Origin: an uncultured Clostridia bacterium | GTDB taxonomy: Bacteria; Bacillota; Clostridia; Lachnospirales; Anaerotignaceae | Direction: 5' to 3' | Length of the DNA stretch: 28,746 nucleotides | Assembly: GCA_910583755.1 (NCBI GenBank) | Contig: CAJTZO010000031.1 | Coordinates: 1 to 28,746, forward strand | Shown here: positions 15,335 through 22,830 of the stretch, in pieces | Layout of the letters: each line of letters begins with the position of its first letter | Numbering within the stretch: position 1 is the stretch's first letter | Made by a program: the position numbers and the translations under genes | The notes under the pieces: generated by a model | Databases searched by the model: none | Told to the model about the DNA's origin: nothing | Seen by the model: only the letters and a program-made list of their open reading frames with translations

Positions 15335-16672
15335 ATGAAAAAATTACTTTCAATGGCAATTACATTAATACTATCAACTTCTATGACTATATCAGCATTT
15401 GCATCGACTTGGCGTGAAATTTCAGATGAAGAATTAGGGTTGCCAACTGAGGAGGAAGCTAGAAGAATAACTGAAACTGAAAGAAACAAGAAACATGCTA
15501 TATCAGATGATATGTACGCTGCCTTATTTGCAGCAAATGAGGCAGAGGCGGATATTGATACAATTCCTGATATAACAATAGCTGGAGAGCATCTTAATAA
15601 TATGAATTATAATGTAGAAAAATATATTAATGATTCATATCGAAAAATAGATCGTTTATATTTTTGTACCGATATATTAGTTTTTGCTGGACATGGTCTT
15701 TATGACAAAGTAAAAATAACACCTAGAGAGTCATTACGAACAAGTGAGAATTGTACAGGAGTTTATATGGGTGATAAAAATATTACATATCAAGTTAATT
15801 ATCTTATAGGACTTGGCAGAAGAAATATGTCAGATTGTAGATTTGCTATGTTTGCAGCATGTCAAACAGCAAATCCAAATTATGCAACAAATATTGCTAA
15901 AAGTACAGTTTATGACCATGGGGCAGAATCCTCTATTGGTTGGAGAGTTGATGTAAGTTCAGAAGGTTTACATGAATGGGAAAAGAAATTTTTTGAGCAA
16001 ATTGAAAATGGAAAAACACTTTACACTGCTAAAAAAAATGCAGATGCTCTTTTAAAAGGCTCAGATGTAGGAACTAAATATCCTGATATTTTTCTGAGCA
16101 CTATTTATGGAAATAGTGACATATTGTTATCAAAAAATAGAAGTAGAAGTGATAATAATACAAACCCTGTTAATTTTGTTACTATAGATGAACCACTAAA
16201 TATAAATTGTAAGAATAATGATATTGATGAACTTACACAATATCTTGAAGAAAATTTAAATGAATTTGACTCAAACCTTTTTGATGTTGAATCAATTACT
16301 AATACTGTTGATGGAAAAAATTATTATGAAATCATTTATGTAATGAAAGTAAATGGTTTTGAAACACCATACAACGTTATCGTATTTGTTGAAGATGATA
16401 AAATAGATTATGTTGCTTCCTTTACTCAAGATGACTATGACCAATTAGCTTCAATACCATCTGTTATGGAAGAAAGTGACTTTTCTGATAGCATTGAAAT
16501 TGCTAAAGAAGAAGCACTTGAATATGTTCCCAATGATGCGACTGTAGATAATCAAGAAACAAGGTTGATTTTAGATAGTAATTTGTCTCCTATAGTAATT
16601 GTTAAAACAGTATGTGTTGATGATTCAGACTGCCGTTTTGTTCTAGATTATGAATATAATTTAAACTATTAA
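15335..16672 (+). CDS. Secreted CHAT/caspase-like cysteine protease
   Basis: 445 residues, ATG behind TTGGAGG. Signal peptide at residues 1-24 (MKKLLSMAITLILSTSMTIS, cut near AFA-S). An acidic lead (25-75) is followed by a CHAT-like caspase-fold domain: LVFAGHG with His120 and FAACQTA with Cys176, the His-Cys pair of clan CD peptidases. A Ser/Asn-rich linker (about 268-285) leads to a C-terminal domain (about 293-445) shared with the next protein (EFDSNLF, GKNYYE, ATVDNQE, RFVLDYEY). CHAT proteases usually act inside cells in defence or signalling; a Sec-secreted one in a mobile element is unusual. It lies downstream of the BlaI/BlaR1-like pair and 19 bases before its partner. Targets are unknown; it could act on neighbouring cells, on the cell surface, or on the sensor tail of the membrane protease. 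Confidence 0.8.
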   Translation: MKKLLSMAITLILSTSMTISAFASTWREISDEELGLPTEEEARRITETERNKKHAISDDMYAALFAANEAEADIDTIPDITIAGEHLNNMNYNVEKYINDSYRKIDRLYFCTDILVFAGHGLYDKVKITPRESLRTSENCTGVYMGDKNITYQVNYLIGLGRRNMSDCRFAMFAACQTANPNYATNIAKSTVYDHGAESSIGWRVDVSSEGLHEWEKKFFEQIENGKTLYTAKKNADALLKGSDVGTKYPDIFLSTIYGNSDILLSKNRSRSDNNTNPVNFVTIDEPLNINCKNNDIDELTQYLEENLNEFDSNLFDVESITNTVDGKNYYEIIYVMKVNGFETPYNVIVFVEDDKIDYVASFTQDDYDQLASIPSVMEESDFSDSIEIAKEEALEYVPNDATVDNQETRLILDSNLSPIVIVKTVCVDDSDCRFVLDYEYNLNY

Positions 16673-16691
16673 GTGAATTTGGAGAATAATA

Positions 16692-17678
16692 ATGAAAGAG
16701 TTTATTGCTGTATTTTGTATTTGCTTTGTGTTTTTTTCGTTTTCTTGTCAATCATATGGTAACAATTTTGAATCTGCTTTACCATGTAATAGAAATTTGA
16801 AGGTAGTAGAAGAAGGAAATATTATATTTTCAGAAAATATAACTTTGTATGATATAAATGGACTTAGCTTTTTCAGATTGAGAGATTTAGGAAGTATCAT
16901 GGATTTTTCAGTAGAATATTCCAAAAATACAATTTATATCAAGACAAGCGATAAAAGTAGCGACCAATTCAGTAACCATATAAACAACGGTTTAAAGAAA
17001 GCAGTTTTATCTAAAGAAAACTTATTTATAGATGGAAAAGAATGTAATAGTATTACAGCTTATAAAATAGATGGATATAATTATTATTCTATTAGAGAAA
17101 TATGTGAGGTTATTGGTTTTCATTGTGAGTGGAATGAAAAAGAAAACTTAATAATGATTGACAGAATTTTTAATGAACCACATTTTATAGAGATAATAGA
17201 TGAGAATTTTATTTTTAATCCCGAAAATGTTAATAATCTTACACAAATTCTTGAAAAAAACATAGATGAGTTTGATTCAAATCTTTTTAAGGTTGAAATG
17301 ATTAACAACACTGTATATGGGAAAAATTACTATGAAGTGATTTATATAGCTAAAGTGAATGAATATAAGCTTCCTTATTCAATAATTGTATTTATAGAAG
17401 ATAATCAAATACAATATGTGAAATTATTCAGTGCTAATGAGATCAAAAAAATAAAAAAATTTGAGGACAAGTTGTCAAATCTGAATATAGATAAAGATAT
17501 AAAAGTAGCAAAAAGAGAAGCTTTACGCTATGTTCCAGAAACAGCGACTGTTGATTATCAAAATATTACTATCAATATAGATAATGAATTTAATTTACAT
17601 TTAACTGTGAAAACTGCATGTGTAGATGAAGATGGTACAAGTCGATTTGTTTTAAGTTATGAGTATAAAATTTCTTAA
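16692..17678 (+). CDS. Secreted protein: copper-amine-oxidase-N-like domain plus C-terminal domain shared with the CHAT protease
   Basis: 328 residues, ATG behind TTGGAG, 19 bases after the protease stop, so one transcript. N-terminal hydrophobic signal (MKEFIAVFCICFVFFSFSCQ). Residues ~45-160 have the strand pattern of the copper amine oxidase N-terminal-like domain, a wall- or surface-associated module common in Firmicutes (ITLYDINGLSFFRLRDLGS; YNYYSIREICEVIGFHCEWN). Residues ~182-328 match the C-terminus of the CHAT protease (EFDSNLFKVE, GKNYYEVIY, ALRYVPETATVDYQ, SRFVLSYEYK). The shared domain suggests the two bind the same ligand or each other; inhibitor, immunity or anchoring roles are all possible. 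A true copper enzyme is excluded by size. Confidence 0.75.
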   Translation: MKEFIAVFCICFVFFSFSCQSYGNNFESALPCNRNLKVVEEGNIIFSENITLYDINGLSFFRLRDLGSIMDFSVEYSKNTIYIKTSDKSSDQFSNHINNGLKKAVLSKENLFIDGKECNSITAYKIDGYNYYSIREICEVIGFHCEWNEKENLIMIDRIFNEPHFIEIIDENFIFNPENVNNLTQILEKNIDEFDSNLFKVEMINNTVYGKNYYEVIYIAKVNEYKLPYSIIVFIEDNQIQYVKLFSANEIKKIKKFEDKLSNLNIDKDIKVAKREALRYVPETATVDYQNITINIDNEFNLHLTVKTACVDEDGTSRFVLSYEYKIS

Positions 17679-17752
17679 ACCTATAACTTAAATAACTAAT
17701 ATTATTCAAAAAAATGGTTTTGATTGAGTTAGCGTGAAAATAAAAATAGGTA

Positions 17753-17821
17753 TGGAGGTGCGGACATTTTCTTGAATTAGCAACTTAGGTAGTTCAAAAA
17801 AACGTCCACTCTCCCACCTCA
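17753..17821. other. Multi-part inverted repeat (possible structured RNA or terminator-like element)
   Basis: GGAGGTG (17754-17760) pairs with CACCTC, GGAC with GTCC, and TTGAA with TTCAA, in nested order over ~69 bp with small internal loops; TTAG and CTTA lie at the tip. No strong U-tract follows (ACTTTAAAAG). It lies after the last cargo gene and ~230 bp before the core. I do not recognise it as a known RNA. Apart from it, the arm sites, core and terminator, 17679-18199 shows nothing. Confidence 0.5.
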
Positions 17822-17929
17822 CTTTAAAAGTTTTGTAAAAACATTCTAACATATTATTACTGCAATCATCAACATTGGTAGCTAAAAAAAATTATTGCAT
17901 TTTCTAATGATTTTGCTATAATAGATACA

Positions 17930-17947
17930 TGGCAACAATTTGGCAAC
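17930..17947 (+). other. Integrase arm-site pair, right end of Y
   Basis: TGGCAAC at 17930 and 17941, 11 bp apart, starting 120 bp left of the core at 18050. Same sequence and spacing as the pair at 8173, so both ends of Y carry the same integrase-specific sites. Confidence 0.75.
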
Positions 17948-18049
17948 AAAAAATCAGTGAGTCAGAATAAAATATGGAATTGAGAGAAAATATCAGCAAA
18001 AATAATACAGAAACAAAACTAAAATATTTAAGTTTTGTTTGACCTTGCC

Positions 18050-18062
18050 GAGTGGGAATGAT
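18050..18062 (+). repeat. Attachment core att2 (Y/Z junction)
   Basis: GAGTGGGAATGAT, identical to 8102-8114; reads Glu-Trp-Glu-stop as at the end of guaA. Marks the right end of Y and the left end of Z. Confidence 0.85.
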
Positions 18063-18063
18063 T

Positions 18064-18115
18064 AAAAAAATCCCTGAAACTTGCTAATAAAGCGAGTTTT
18101 GGGGATTTTTTTTTT
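18064..18115. terminator. Terminator at the left edge of Z
   Basis: AAAAAAATCCC-TG-AAACTTGC and GCGAGTTTTGGGGATTTTTT form a long stem next to the core, in the position the terminator 8232-8280 has in Y. Confidence 0.75.
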
Positions 18116-18120
18116 GATTT

Positions 18121-18138
18121 TGAGTGCGTTTTGAGTAC
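18121..18138 (+). other. Integrase arm-site pair, left end of Z
   Basis: TGAGTGC at 18121 and TGAGTAC at 18132, 11 bp apart, starting exactly 71 bp from the core start, as in Y (8173 versus 8102). The heptamer differs from that of Y (TGGCAAC), so each integrase probably has its own arm sequence. Confidence 0.65.
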
Positions 18139-18199
18139 AAATTTTTTAATATTGTAAGGACATTGATTAAAAAATGATTTTATGGTTCAAGTATTTCTA

Positions 18200-18820
18200 T
18201 TAAAAGAAAGGAACTTTAACGGAAATGCTACCATTGGCATGAAGTATTATGTTAGAACGCTGCAATTCCATTTCAATGGCTTCTTTATCATTTTTTAGTT
18301 TTTCTAATGCTTGCAATATTGCTTCATTTGTTGAGTTACTGTACTTTGCACACATTTTTTCATATCCAAAATTGATTTTTTCCCATTTTAATATATCTTG
18401 GAGAATATGATTATTTTTTAGGTGATATAGTATGCCATCTGCACTTTGTTGGCTACCAGAGAGAGTAAAAAATTGCGATAAAAAAGGATTTATTTTAAAA
18501 GCAACTGTTTCTTCCTTGTATATTTCGTTTTCTCCTCTTTCTCCTTCTATCAAAACAATATTTGTTTTAATCAGCATAATCAGTAGTCCCATAAAATCGC
18601 CTACCGTTTCAAGTCTGATATTATTTTCAAATCCTGTAATAGCAAAAGAGCTAATTTCAAGTGCCTCTGCAATTTTATCAATTTGTTGTGACTGAGGTAT
18701 CATTTTATTTGTTTCGTATTTTCTGATGGAAACGGGGTGTATTCCAGAAAGTTCTGCAAGTTTTGCTTGTGTAATTCCTTTTTGTGTTCTAAAGTATTTT
18801 ATTTTTTCTCCAATGGTCAT
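18200..18820 (-). CDS. XRE-family repressor of element Z
   Basis: 206 residues with the start at the ATG preceded by TAGGAG on the minus strand; an upstream in-frame ATG at 18853 has no such site. The N-terminal HTH (about 5-60) includes IKYFRTQKGITQAKLAELSG and PVSIRKYETNKMIP. The C-terminal ~140 residues are of unknown fold with a Glu/Lys-rich helix near the end. Divergent from xis/int. Two palindromes TAGCG-N4-CGCTA over the xis promoter are the likely operators. Confidence 0.85.
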   Translation of the reverse strand: MTIGEKIKYFRTQKGITQAKLAELSGIHPVSIRKYETNKMIPQSQQIDKIAEALEISSFAITGFENNIRLETVGDFMGLLIMLIKTNIVLIEGERGENEIYKEETVAFKINPFLSQFFTLSGSQQSADGILYHLKNNHILQDILKWEKINFGYEKMCAKYSNSTNEAILQALEKLKNDKEAIEMELQRSNIILHANGSISVKVPFF

Positions 18821-18914
18821 AATCGCAACTCCTATATTATGTAGTTTAGTCACTACTATTTTACTATATAAAAATAGAAAAATCTATATTTTTTTCATTT
18901 TTATAAAAAATTAC

Positions 18915-18965
18915 TTGACGAAATGTAGCGATGACGCTATAATAAATAATATAGCGAATACGCTA
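18915..18965 (+). promoter_or_regulatory. xis-int promoter of Z with two operators
   Basis: TTGACG (18915-18920), 17-base spacer, perfect TATAAT (18938-18943). Operator 1 TAGCG-ATGA-CGCTA (18926-18939) covers the spacer and the edge of the -10. Operator 2 TAGCG-AATA-CGCTA (18952-18965) is 26 bp downstream. Strong promoter, likely kept silent by the XRE protein. Confidence 0.85.
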
Positions 18966-18988
18966 CATCAAAATTAGGAGATGATACT

Positions 18989-19177
18989 ATGATGAAAGAA
19001 AACAAAATTTACATTACAGCTTCAGAATTATCAGAGCTATTAGGGATTTCACTAGGACACGCTTATAAACTGATTAGAAATATGAACAAAGAACTGGAAG
19101 AATCAGGTTACATGATTGTGGCTGGAAAACTTCCAAGAAAATATTTTGAAAAACGATGGTTTGGGTATGGTACATAA
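18989..19177 (+). CDS. Excisionase-like small HTH protein
   Basis: 62 residues, ATG eight bases after AGGAG (a second ATG follows at 18992). Helix-turn-helix ITASELSELLGISLGHAYKL with a basic tail; same layout as the Y protein at 8984-9166 but only moderately similar. The integrase starts 11 bases after its stop, and the integrase ribosome binding site overlaps its last codons. Confidence 0.8.
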   Translation: MMKENKIYITASELSELLGISLGHAYKLIRNMNKELEESGYMIVAGKLPRKYFEKRWFGYGT

Positions 19178-19188
19178 GGAGGAAAGAA

Positions 19189-20256
19189 ATGAAAGCAGAA
19201 AAAGATAAAAAAACAGGAAAATGGCTAATTCAATACAGATATACAGACTGGAAGGGAAACCGTAAAAAGTCTACAAAGCGTGGTTTTTCTACAAAAAGAG
19301 AAGCAGAGGAATGGCTAAGAAATTTTTTAATGTCACAACAGGCTGATTTTAATATGTCTTTTGAGGAATTTGTGAAATTATACTATGAAGATATGACACC
19401 AAGACTAAGAGAACATACTATGAAAACCAAGAAACATATTATTGAATTAAAAATTATGCCATTCTTTGGAAAAAAGAGTATGAATGCTATCACTCCTGCC
19501 GATATTAGAAAATGGCAAAATGAACTTCTATTGAAAAATTATTCTCAAACATATTTGAGAACAATTAACAATCAATTAACGGCAATATTTAATTATGCCA
19601 CTCAATATTATGATTTAAAAAATAATCCTTGTAAAAAGGCTGGAAGTATAGGAAAAAACAAAGCAGAGGAAATGAATTTCTGGACAAAAGAGGAATTTTC
19701 CATGTTTATTGAGGGAGTTATGGACAAACAACGTTCCTATACTGCATTTATGGTATTGTTTTGGACAGGTATGAGAATAGGAGAGTTGCTTGCTCTTACC
19801 CCTTCTGATATTGATTTTGAAGAAAAAACAATTCATATTTCAAAATCTTATCAAAGAATAGATGGTAGAGATGTTATTACGCCACCTAAAACACAAAAAG
19901 GAAATCGTATCATAACAGTACCAGACTTTTTGCTTGCAGATTTAAAAGATTATATGAATAATATTTATTGTCTTGAAGACAATGATAGATTGTTTCCAGT
20001 GACAAAATATTATATGGAACATGAAATGAAAAGAGGTGTAAAAAATAGTGGAGTAAAATATATCAGAATACATGATATTCGTCATTCACATTGTGCTATG
20101 CTTATGGAGCTGGGAATTACTCCCCTTGAAGCTGCGGAACGATTGGGACATGAAAGAGTGGAAACAATGTTAAATACTTATGCTCATCTTTATCCCAATA
20201 AACAAAGAAAATTGTCAGATAAATTAGAGCAAATTTATAAGGAGGGTTTGCAATGA
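19189..20256 (+). CDS. int: Tyrosine recombinase (integrase) of element Z
   Basis: 355 residues from the ATG behind AAGGAGG; the longer frame from TTG-like upstream codons has no site. N-terminal arm-binding domain (KWLIQYRYTDWKGNRKKSTK), core-binding domain (about 60-160), and catalytic residues Arg196 (GMRIGEL), His295 and Arg298 (HDIRH), His321 (LGHER) and Tyr331 (NTYAHLYP). Clearly homologous to the Y integrase over its whole length but with many differences, most of all in the arm-binding part. This agrees with the different arm repeats at the ends (TGAGTRC versus TGGCAAC) and the same core. Stop overlaps the next start (ATGA). Confidence 0.95.
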   Translation: MKAEKDKKTGKWLIQYRYTDWKGNRKKSTKRGFSTKREAEEWLRNFLMSQQADFNMSFEEFVKLYYEDMTPRLREHTMKTKKHIIELKIMPFFGKKSMNAITPADIRKWQNELLLKNYSQTYLRTINNQLTAIFNYATQYYDLKNNPCKKAGSIGKNKAEEMNFWTKEEFSMFIEGVMDKQRSYTAFMVLFWTGMRIGELLALTPSDIDFEEKTIHISKSYQRIDGRDVITPPKTQKGNRIITVPDFLLADLKDYMNNIYCLEDNDRLFPVTKYYMEHEMKRGVKNSGVKYIRIHDIRHSHCAMLMELGITPLEAAERLGHERVETMLNTYAHLYPNKQRKLSDKLEQIYKEGLQ

Positions 20257-20603
20257 GTGAAAAAGATAAAAATAGATTTCGCAGTTCTATTATTAGCTTT
20301 AGAGCGTCACCAGAAGAACGATTACAGATTGAAGCAAGAATAAAAGTGTGTGGCATACCAAAAGGAGAATATTTTATCAATTCTTTGCTCCATCAAAAAA
20401 TTGTCATAAGTGTTGGTAAATACAAAAGTGATAGATTGAGTATGGAATTGAAACGACTAAGAGAAATGCTTGAAAATATGGAAAAAACAGATGAAATAGA
20501 AAATATTTTAGAGGAATGTAAGTTTTTACTTACAGAATTGCTGGCTATTACAAAAGAAAATGACATAATAGCAGAAAATTTTAAAACAATGAAAAAGTCC
20601 TAA
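20253..20603 (+). CDS. MobC-like ribbon-helix-helix mobilization protein
   Basis: 116 residues, ATG overlapping the integrase TGA, behind GGAGG. The N-terminus SSIISFRASPEERLQIEARI fits a ribbon-helix-helix DNA-binding domain of the MobC type; the C-terminal half is a long amphipathic helix (LSMELKRLREMLENMEKTDE). Counterpart of 10250-10573 in Y. Z carries a relaxase and a candidate oriT, so here a relaxosome accessory role is easy to picture. Confidence 0.7.
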   Translation: MSEKDKNRFRSSIISFRASPEERLQIEARIKVCGIPKGEYFINSLLHQKIVISVGKYKSDRLSMELKRLREMLENMEKTDEIENILEECKFLLTELLAITKENDIIAENFKTMKKS

Positions 20604-20738
20604 TGTATCTGCAAATACAATAGGACTGAAACAAGTTCCTGATAATCAGATGTTCTGATATACCTAATCTACAAATTTAGTATATCATAAAATAATAAAA
20701 AAGACAAATTTTTTTAATTAACATCTGTTCAGGAACTT
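20596..20738. other. Tandem structured leader before the primase gene
   Basis: Two adjoining structures. Hairpin 1 (20596-20627): AGTCCTA-A-TGTAT pairs with ATACA-A-TAGGACT. Structure 2 (20633-20738): AAGTTCCTG and CAGATGTT pair with AACATCTG and CAGGAACTT, with an inner TGATATAC/GTATATCA stem. Hairpin 1 overlaps the end of the MobC-like gene. No strong U-tract is attached, so simple termination is unlikely; control of replication gene expression or a DNA-level site is possible. Confidence 0.6.
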
Positions 20739-20760
20739 TTATAAAGAAAGAAGGTAGTTT

Positions 20761-21399
20761 ATGAATATTTTTGAACAGATAAAAGAAAGCATCACAACGA
20801 AACAAGCTGCGATGCACTATGGCTTGAATGTAAATCAAAATGATATGGTATGTTGTCCATTTCATAATGATAGACACCCAAGTATGAAAGTATCAGAAGG
20901 ATATTATTGCTTTGGTTGTGGTGAAAAAGGCGATGTAATCAATTTTGTAGCAAAGTTACATAATTTGTCGCAGTATGAAGCAGCAAAAAAGTTGGCTTTA
21001 GATTTTGGATTACAAATAGAGAAAAATGCTTATCAGAATAAAAAACAAACAAAACAAGTAAAAACAAAAACCATTAGAAATAAGTATCAAGTACAAAAAG
21101 ATTTTGAAAAATGGGAACAGCGATGTCAGAAAATATTGTCTGATTACAGCAATTGGTTGGCATTTTGGAAAGAGTTTTATGCACCAAAAGCTCCAAATGA
21201 TATGATTTATGAGGAGTTTTTAGAGGCAGTAAATAATATCGAAAAAATAAAATGGTATCAAGACATTTTGGAAAATAGTATATTAGAGGAAAAAATTTAC
21301 TTCTTAGTACAATATGGAAAAGAGGTGATACAGATTGAAAAAAGAATGGGAGAATATCAACGAGAAGTCATTGCAGGAATTGGACAAAACAATGACTGA
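20761..21399 (+). CDS. CHC2 zinc-finger primase-like protein
   Basis: 212 residues, ATG behind GAAGGTAG. The N-terminal DnaG-type zinc-binding domain is clear: C32, H35, C50 and C53 in CPFHNDRHPSMKV ... YYCFGCGEKGDVINFV, then the helical KKLALDFGLQI. The remaining ~120 residues are Lys-rich and helical; no TOPRIM catalytic domain is present, so this is only the template-recognition part. It probably works with the helicase encoded next. The two genes overlap by 65 bases, showing tight coupling. Confidence 0.85.
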   Translation: MNIFEQIKESITTKQAAMHYGLNVNQNDMVCCPFHNDRHPSMKVSEGYYCFGCGEKGDVINFVAKLHNLSQYEAAKKLALDFGLQIEKNAYQNKKQTKQVKTKTIRNKYQVQKDFEKWEQRCQKILSDYSNWLAFWKEFYAPKAPNDMIYEEFLEAVNNIEKIKWYQDILENSILEEKIYFLVQYGKEVIQIEKRMGEYQREVIAGIGQNND

Positions 21400-22705
21400 A
21401 TTAAACAATATAGATTACAAAAATCAAGGTATTACTTGGTTAGATGAAGAAAATAACATTGATGAGGTAAAATTTTGTGAGGCATACTTGCAGGGATATG
21501 ATTTAAAATGTATCAACGGCTTTTTTTTTAGCATAGATGGCTTTGTATCTGATGGAGAAATAGAAAAAAATATTTACAACATCATCAAAAATTATGTTAT
21601 AAGAAATGTTTCTAAAAAAGTAAAACAGCTCTTGGAAGTGTTGAGGTTTGAGAGCTATTCAGAGGAATTACCTATACAAAATGATAGGATTCATGTGAAA
21701 AATGGAACGATATTTTTAAATGGAATGTTTTCAAGTAAAAAGGAATTTTGTTTAAACCGCTTGCCCATCAAATATAATCCGCAAGTAGAACAGCCAAAAG
21801 TATGGCTTGCTTTTTTAGAAGAATTGTTGGAAAAAGAGGATATTGTAACATTGCAAGAATATATGGGCTACTGTTTAATCCCTTCTACAAAAGGACAAAA
21901 AATGATGTTGCTGATTGGTAAAGGCGGAGAAGGCAAATCAAGAGTAGGTTTGGTTTTAAGGAGTATATTGGGTAATAATATGAACACAAGCAGTATACAA
22001 AAAGTAGAAACGAATAAGTTTGCTAGGGCAGATTTAGAGTATAAATTGCTTATGGTAGATGATGATATGAAAATGGAGGCATTACCTCAAACAAATTACA
22101 TCAAGTCTATTGTCACTTTGGAAGATAAAATTGATTTAGAAAGGAAATCAAAGCAGAGTGTGCAAGGTACATTATATGTTAGATTTCTTTGCTTTGGGAA
22201 TGGCAATTTAAACTCATTATATGACCGTTCCTATGGATTTTTTAGAAGGCAAATTGTACTGACAACAAAAGAAAAAGACAAAAATAGAAAGGATAATCCA
22301 TTTTTGATAGAGAAATTAAGGGCAGAAAAAGAAGGTATCTTTCTATGGTGTTTGGAAGGATTAAAAAGACTTTTAAAAAACAACTATGAATTTACCATCA
22401 GCGAAAAGGCAAGTCAAAATCTGTATCACGCTATGGAAGATGGCAACAATATTATTAGCTTTATGAAAGCAGACGATTTTATAAAGTTAGAGCCAACTAC
22501 TACGACGACATCTAAAAAGTTATATGGCTGTTATTGTCATTGGTGTGATGAAAATGTAGAAAAACCTATTTCTGCAAAGAGTTTTATCAGTTATTTAAAA
22601 CAGTCTGAAAAGGAATACAACATACAATACTCTACAAATATTCTTTCAGAAACTGGTAAAAAGTCAAGAGGTTTTAGAGGAATTTATATAAAAATAAAAA
22701 TGTAG
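21335..22705 (+). CDS. SF3-type helicase (phage/plasmid primase-helicase, P4/D5 family)
   Basis: 456 residues from a TTG start seven bases after AGAGGTGA; an ATG at 21392 is a weaker choice. N-terminal D5_N-like region (about 80-180), then a superfamily 3 helicase core: Walker A LIGKGGEGKS (K201), acidic Walker B MVDDD (242-244), motif C LCFGNGN, and a C-terminal winged-helix-like end. This family unwinds origins of satellite phages and integrative elements. With the CHC2 protein and the downstream iterons it forms the Z replication module, replacing the RepA type seen in Y. Confidence 0.9.
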   Translation: MKKEWENINEKSLQELDKTMTELNNIDYKNQGITWLDEENNIDEVKFCEAYLQGYDLKCINGFFFSIDGFVSDGEIEKNIYNIIKNYVIRNVSKKVKQLLEVLRFESYSEELPIQNDRIHVKNGTIFLNGMFSSKKEFCLNRLPIKYNPQVEQPKVWLAFLEELLEKEDIVTLQEYMGYCLIPSTKGQKMMLLIGKGGEGKSRVGLVLRSILGNNMNTSSIQKVETNKFARADLEYKLLMVDDDMKMEALPQTNYIKSIVTLEDKIDLERKSKQSVQGTLYVRFLCFGNGNLNSLYDRSYGFFRRQIVLTTKEKDKNRKDNPFLIEKLRAEKEGIFLWCLEGLKRLLKNNYEFTISEKASQNLYHAMEDGNNIISFMKADDFIKLEPTTTTTSKKLYGCYCHWCDENVEKPISAKSFISYLKQSEKEYNIQYSTNILSETGKKSRGFRGIYIKIKM

Positions 22706-22728
22706 CAAAAAAAGCGTATATGCGTATC

Positions 22729-22758
22729 AATGCTGTAAAATCAACATTTTTAAAGCAT
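22729..22758 (-). repeat. Origin-associated motif, copy Z-a (minus strand)
   Basis: AATGCTGTAAAATCAACATT followed by TTTAAAGCAT; its complement matches the Y motif at 12034 (CATTGATTTTACAGCATT) and at 11745. Confidence 0.55.
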
Positions 22759-22830
22759 AAAAAGCGTATAACAAAACGTATCTGCACACGTATTTGATAC
22801 GCATATCAACAGTGATGCGTATTTTTGAAA

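Larger units (their letters stand above)
8102..18062 (+). mobile_element. Element Y: complete guaA-type integrative element, ~9.95 kb
   Basis: Bounded by the 13-bp cores at 8102 and 18050 and by TGGCAAC pairs at both ends (8173/8184 and 17930/17941). Order: terminator, XRE repressor (minus strand), excisionase, integrase, MobC-like protein, RepA ATPase, inverted-iteron origin, small conserved gene, backbone segment, BlaI/BlaR1-like pair, secreted CHAT protease and partner. No relaxase is present, so it may move by conjugation only with help, or may rely on excision and replication. Confidence 0.85.
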
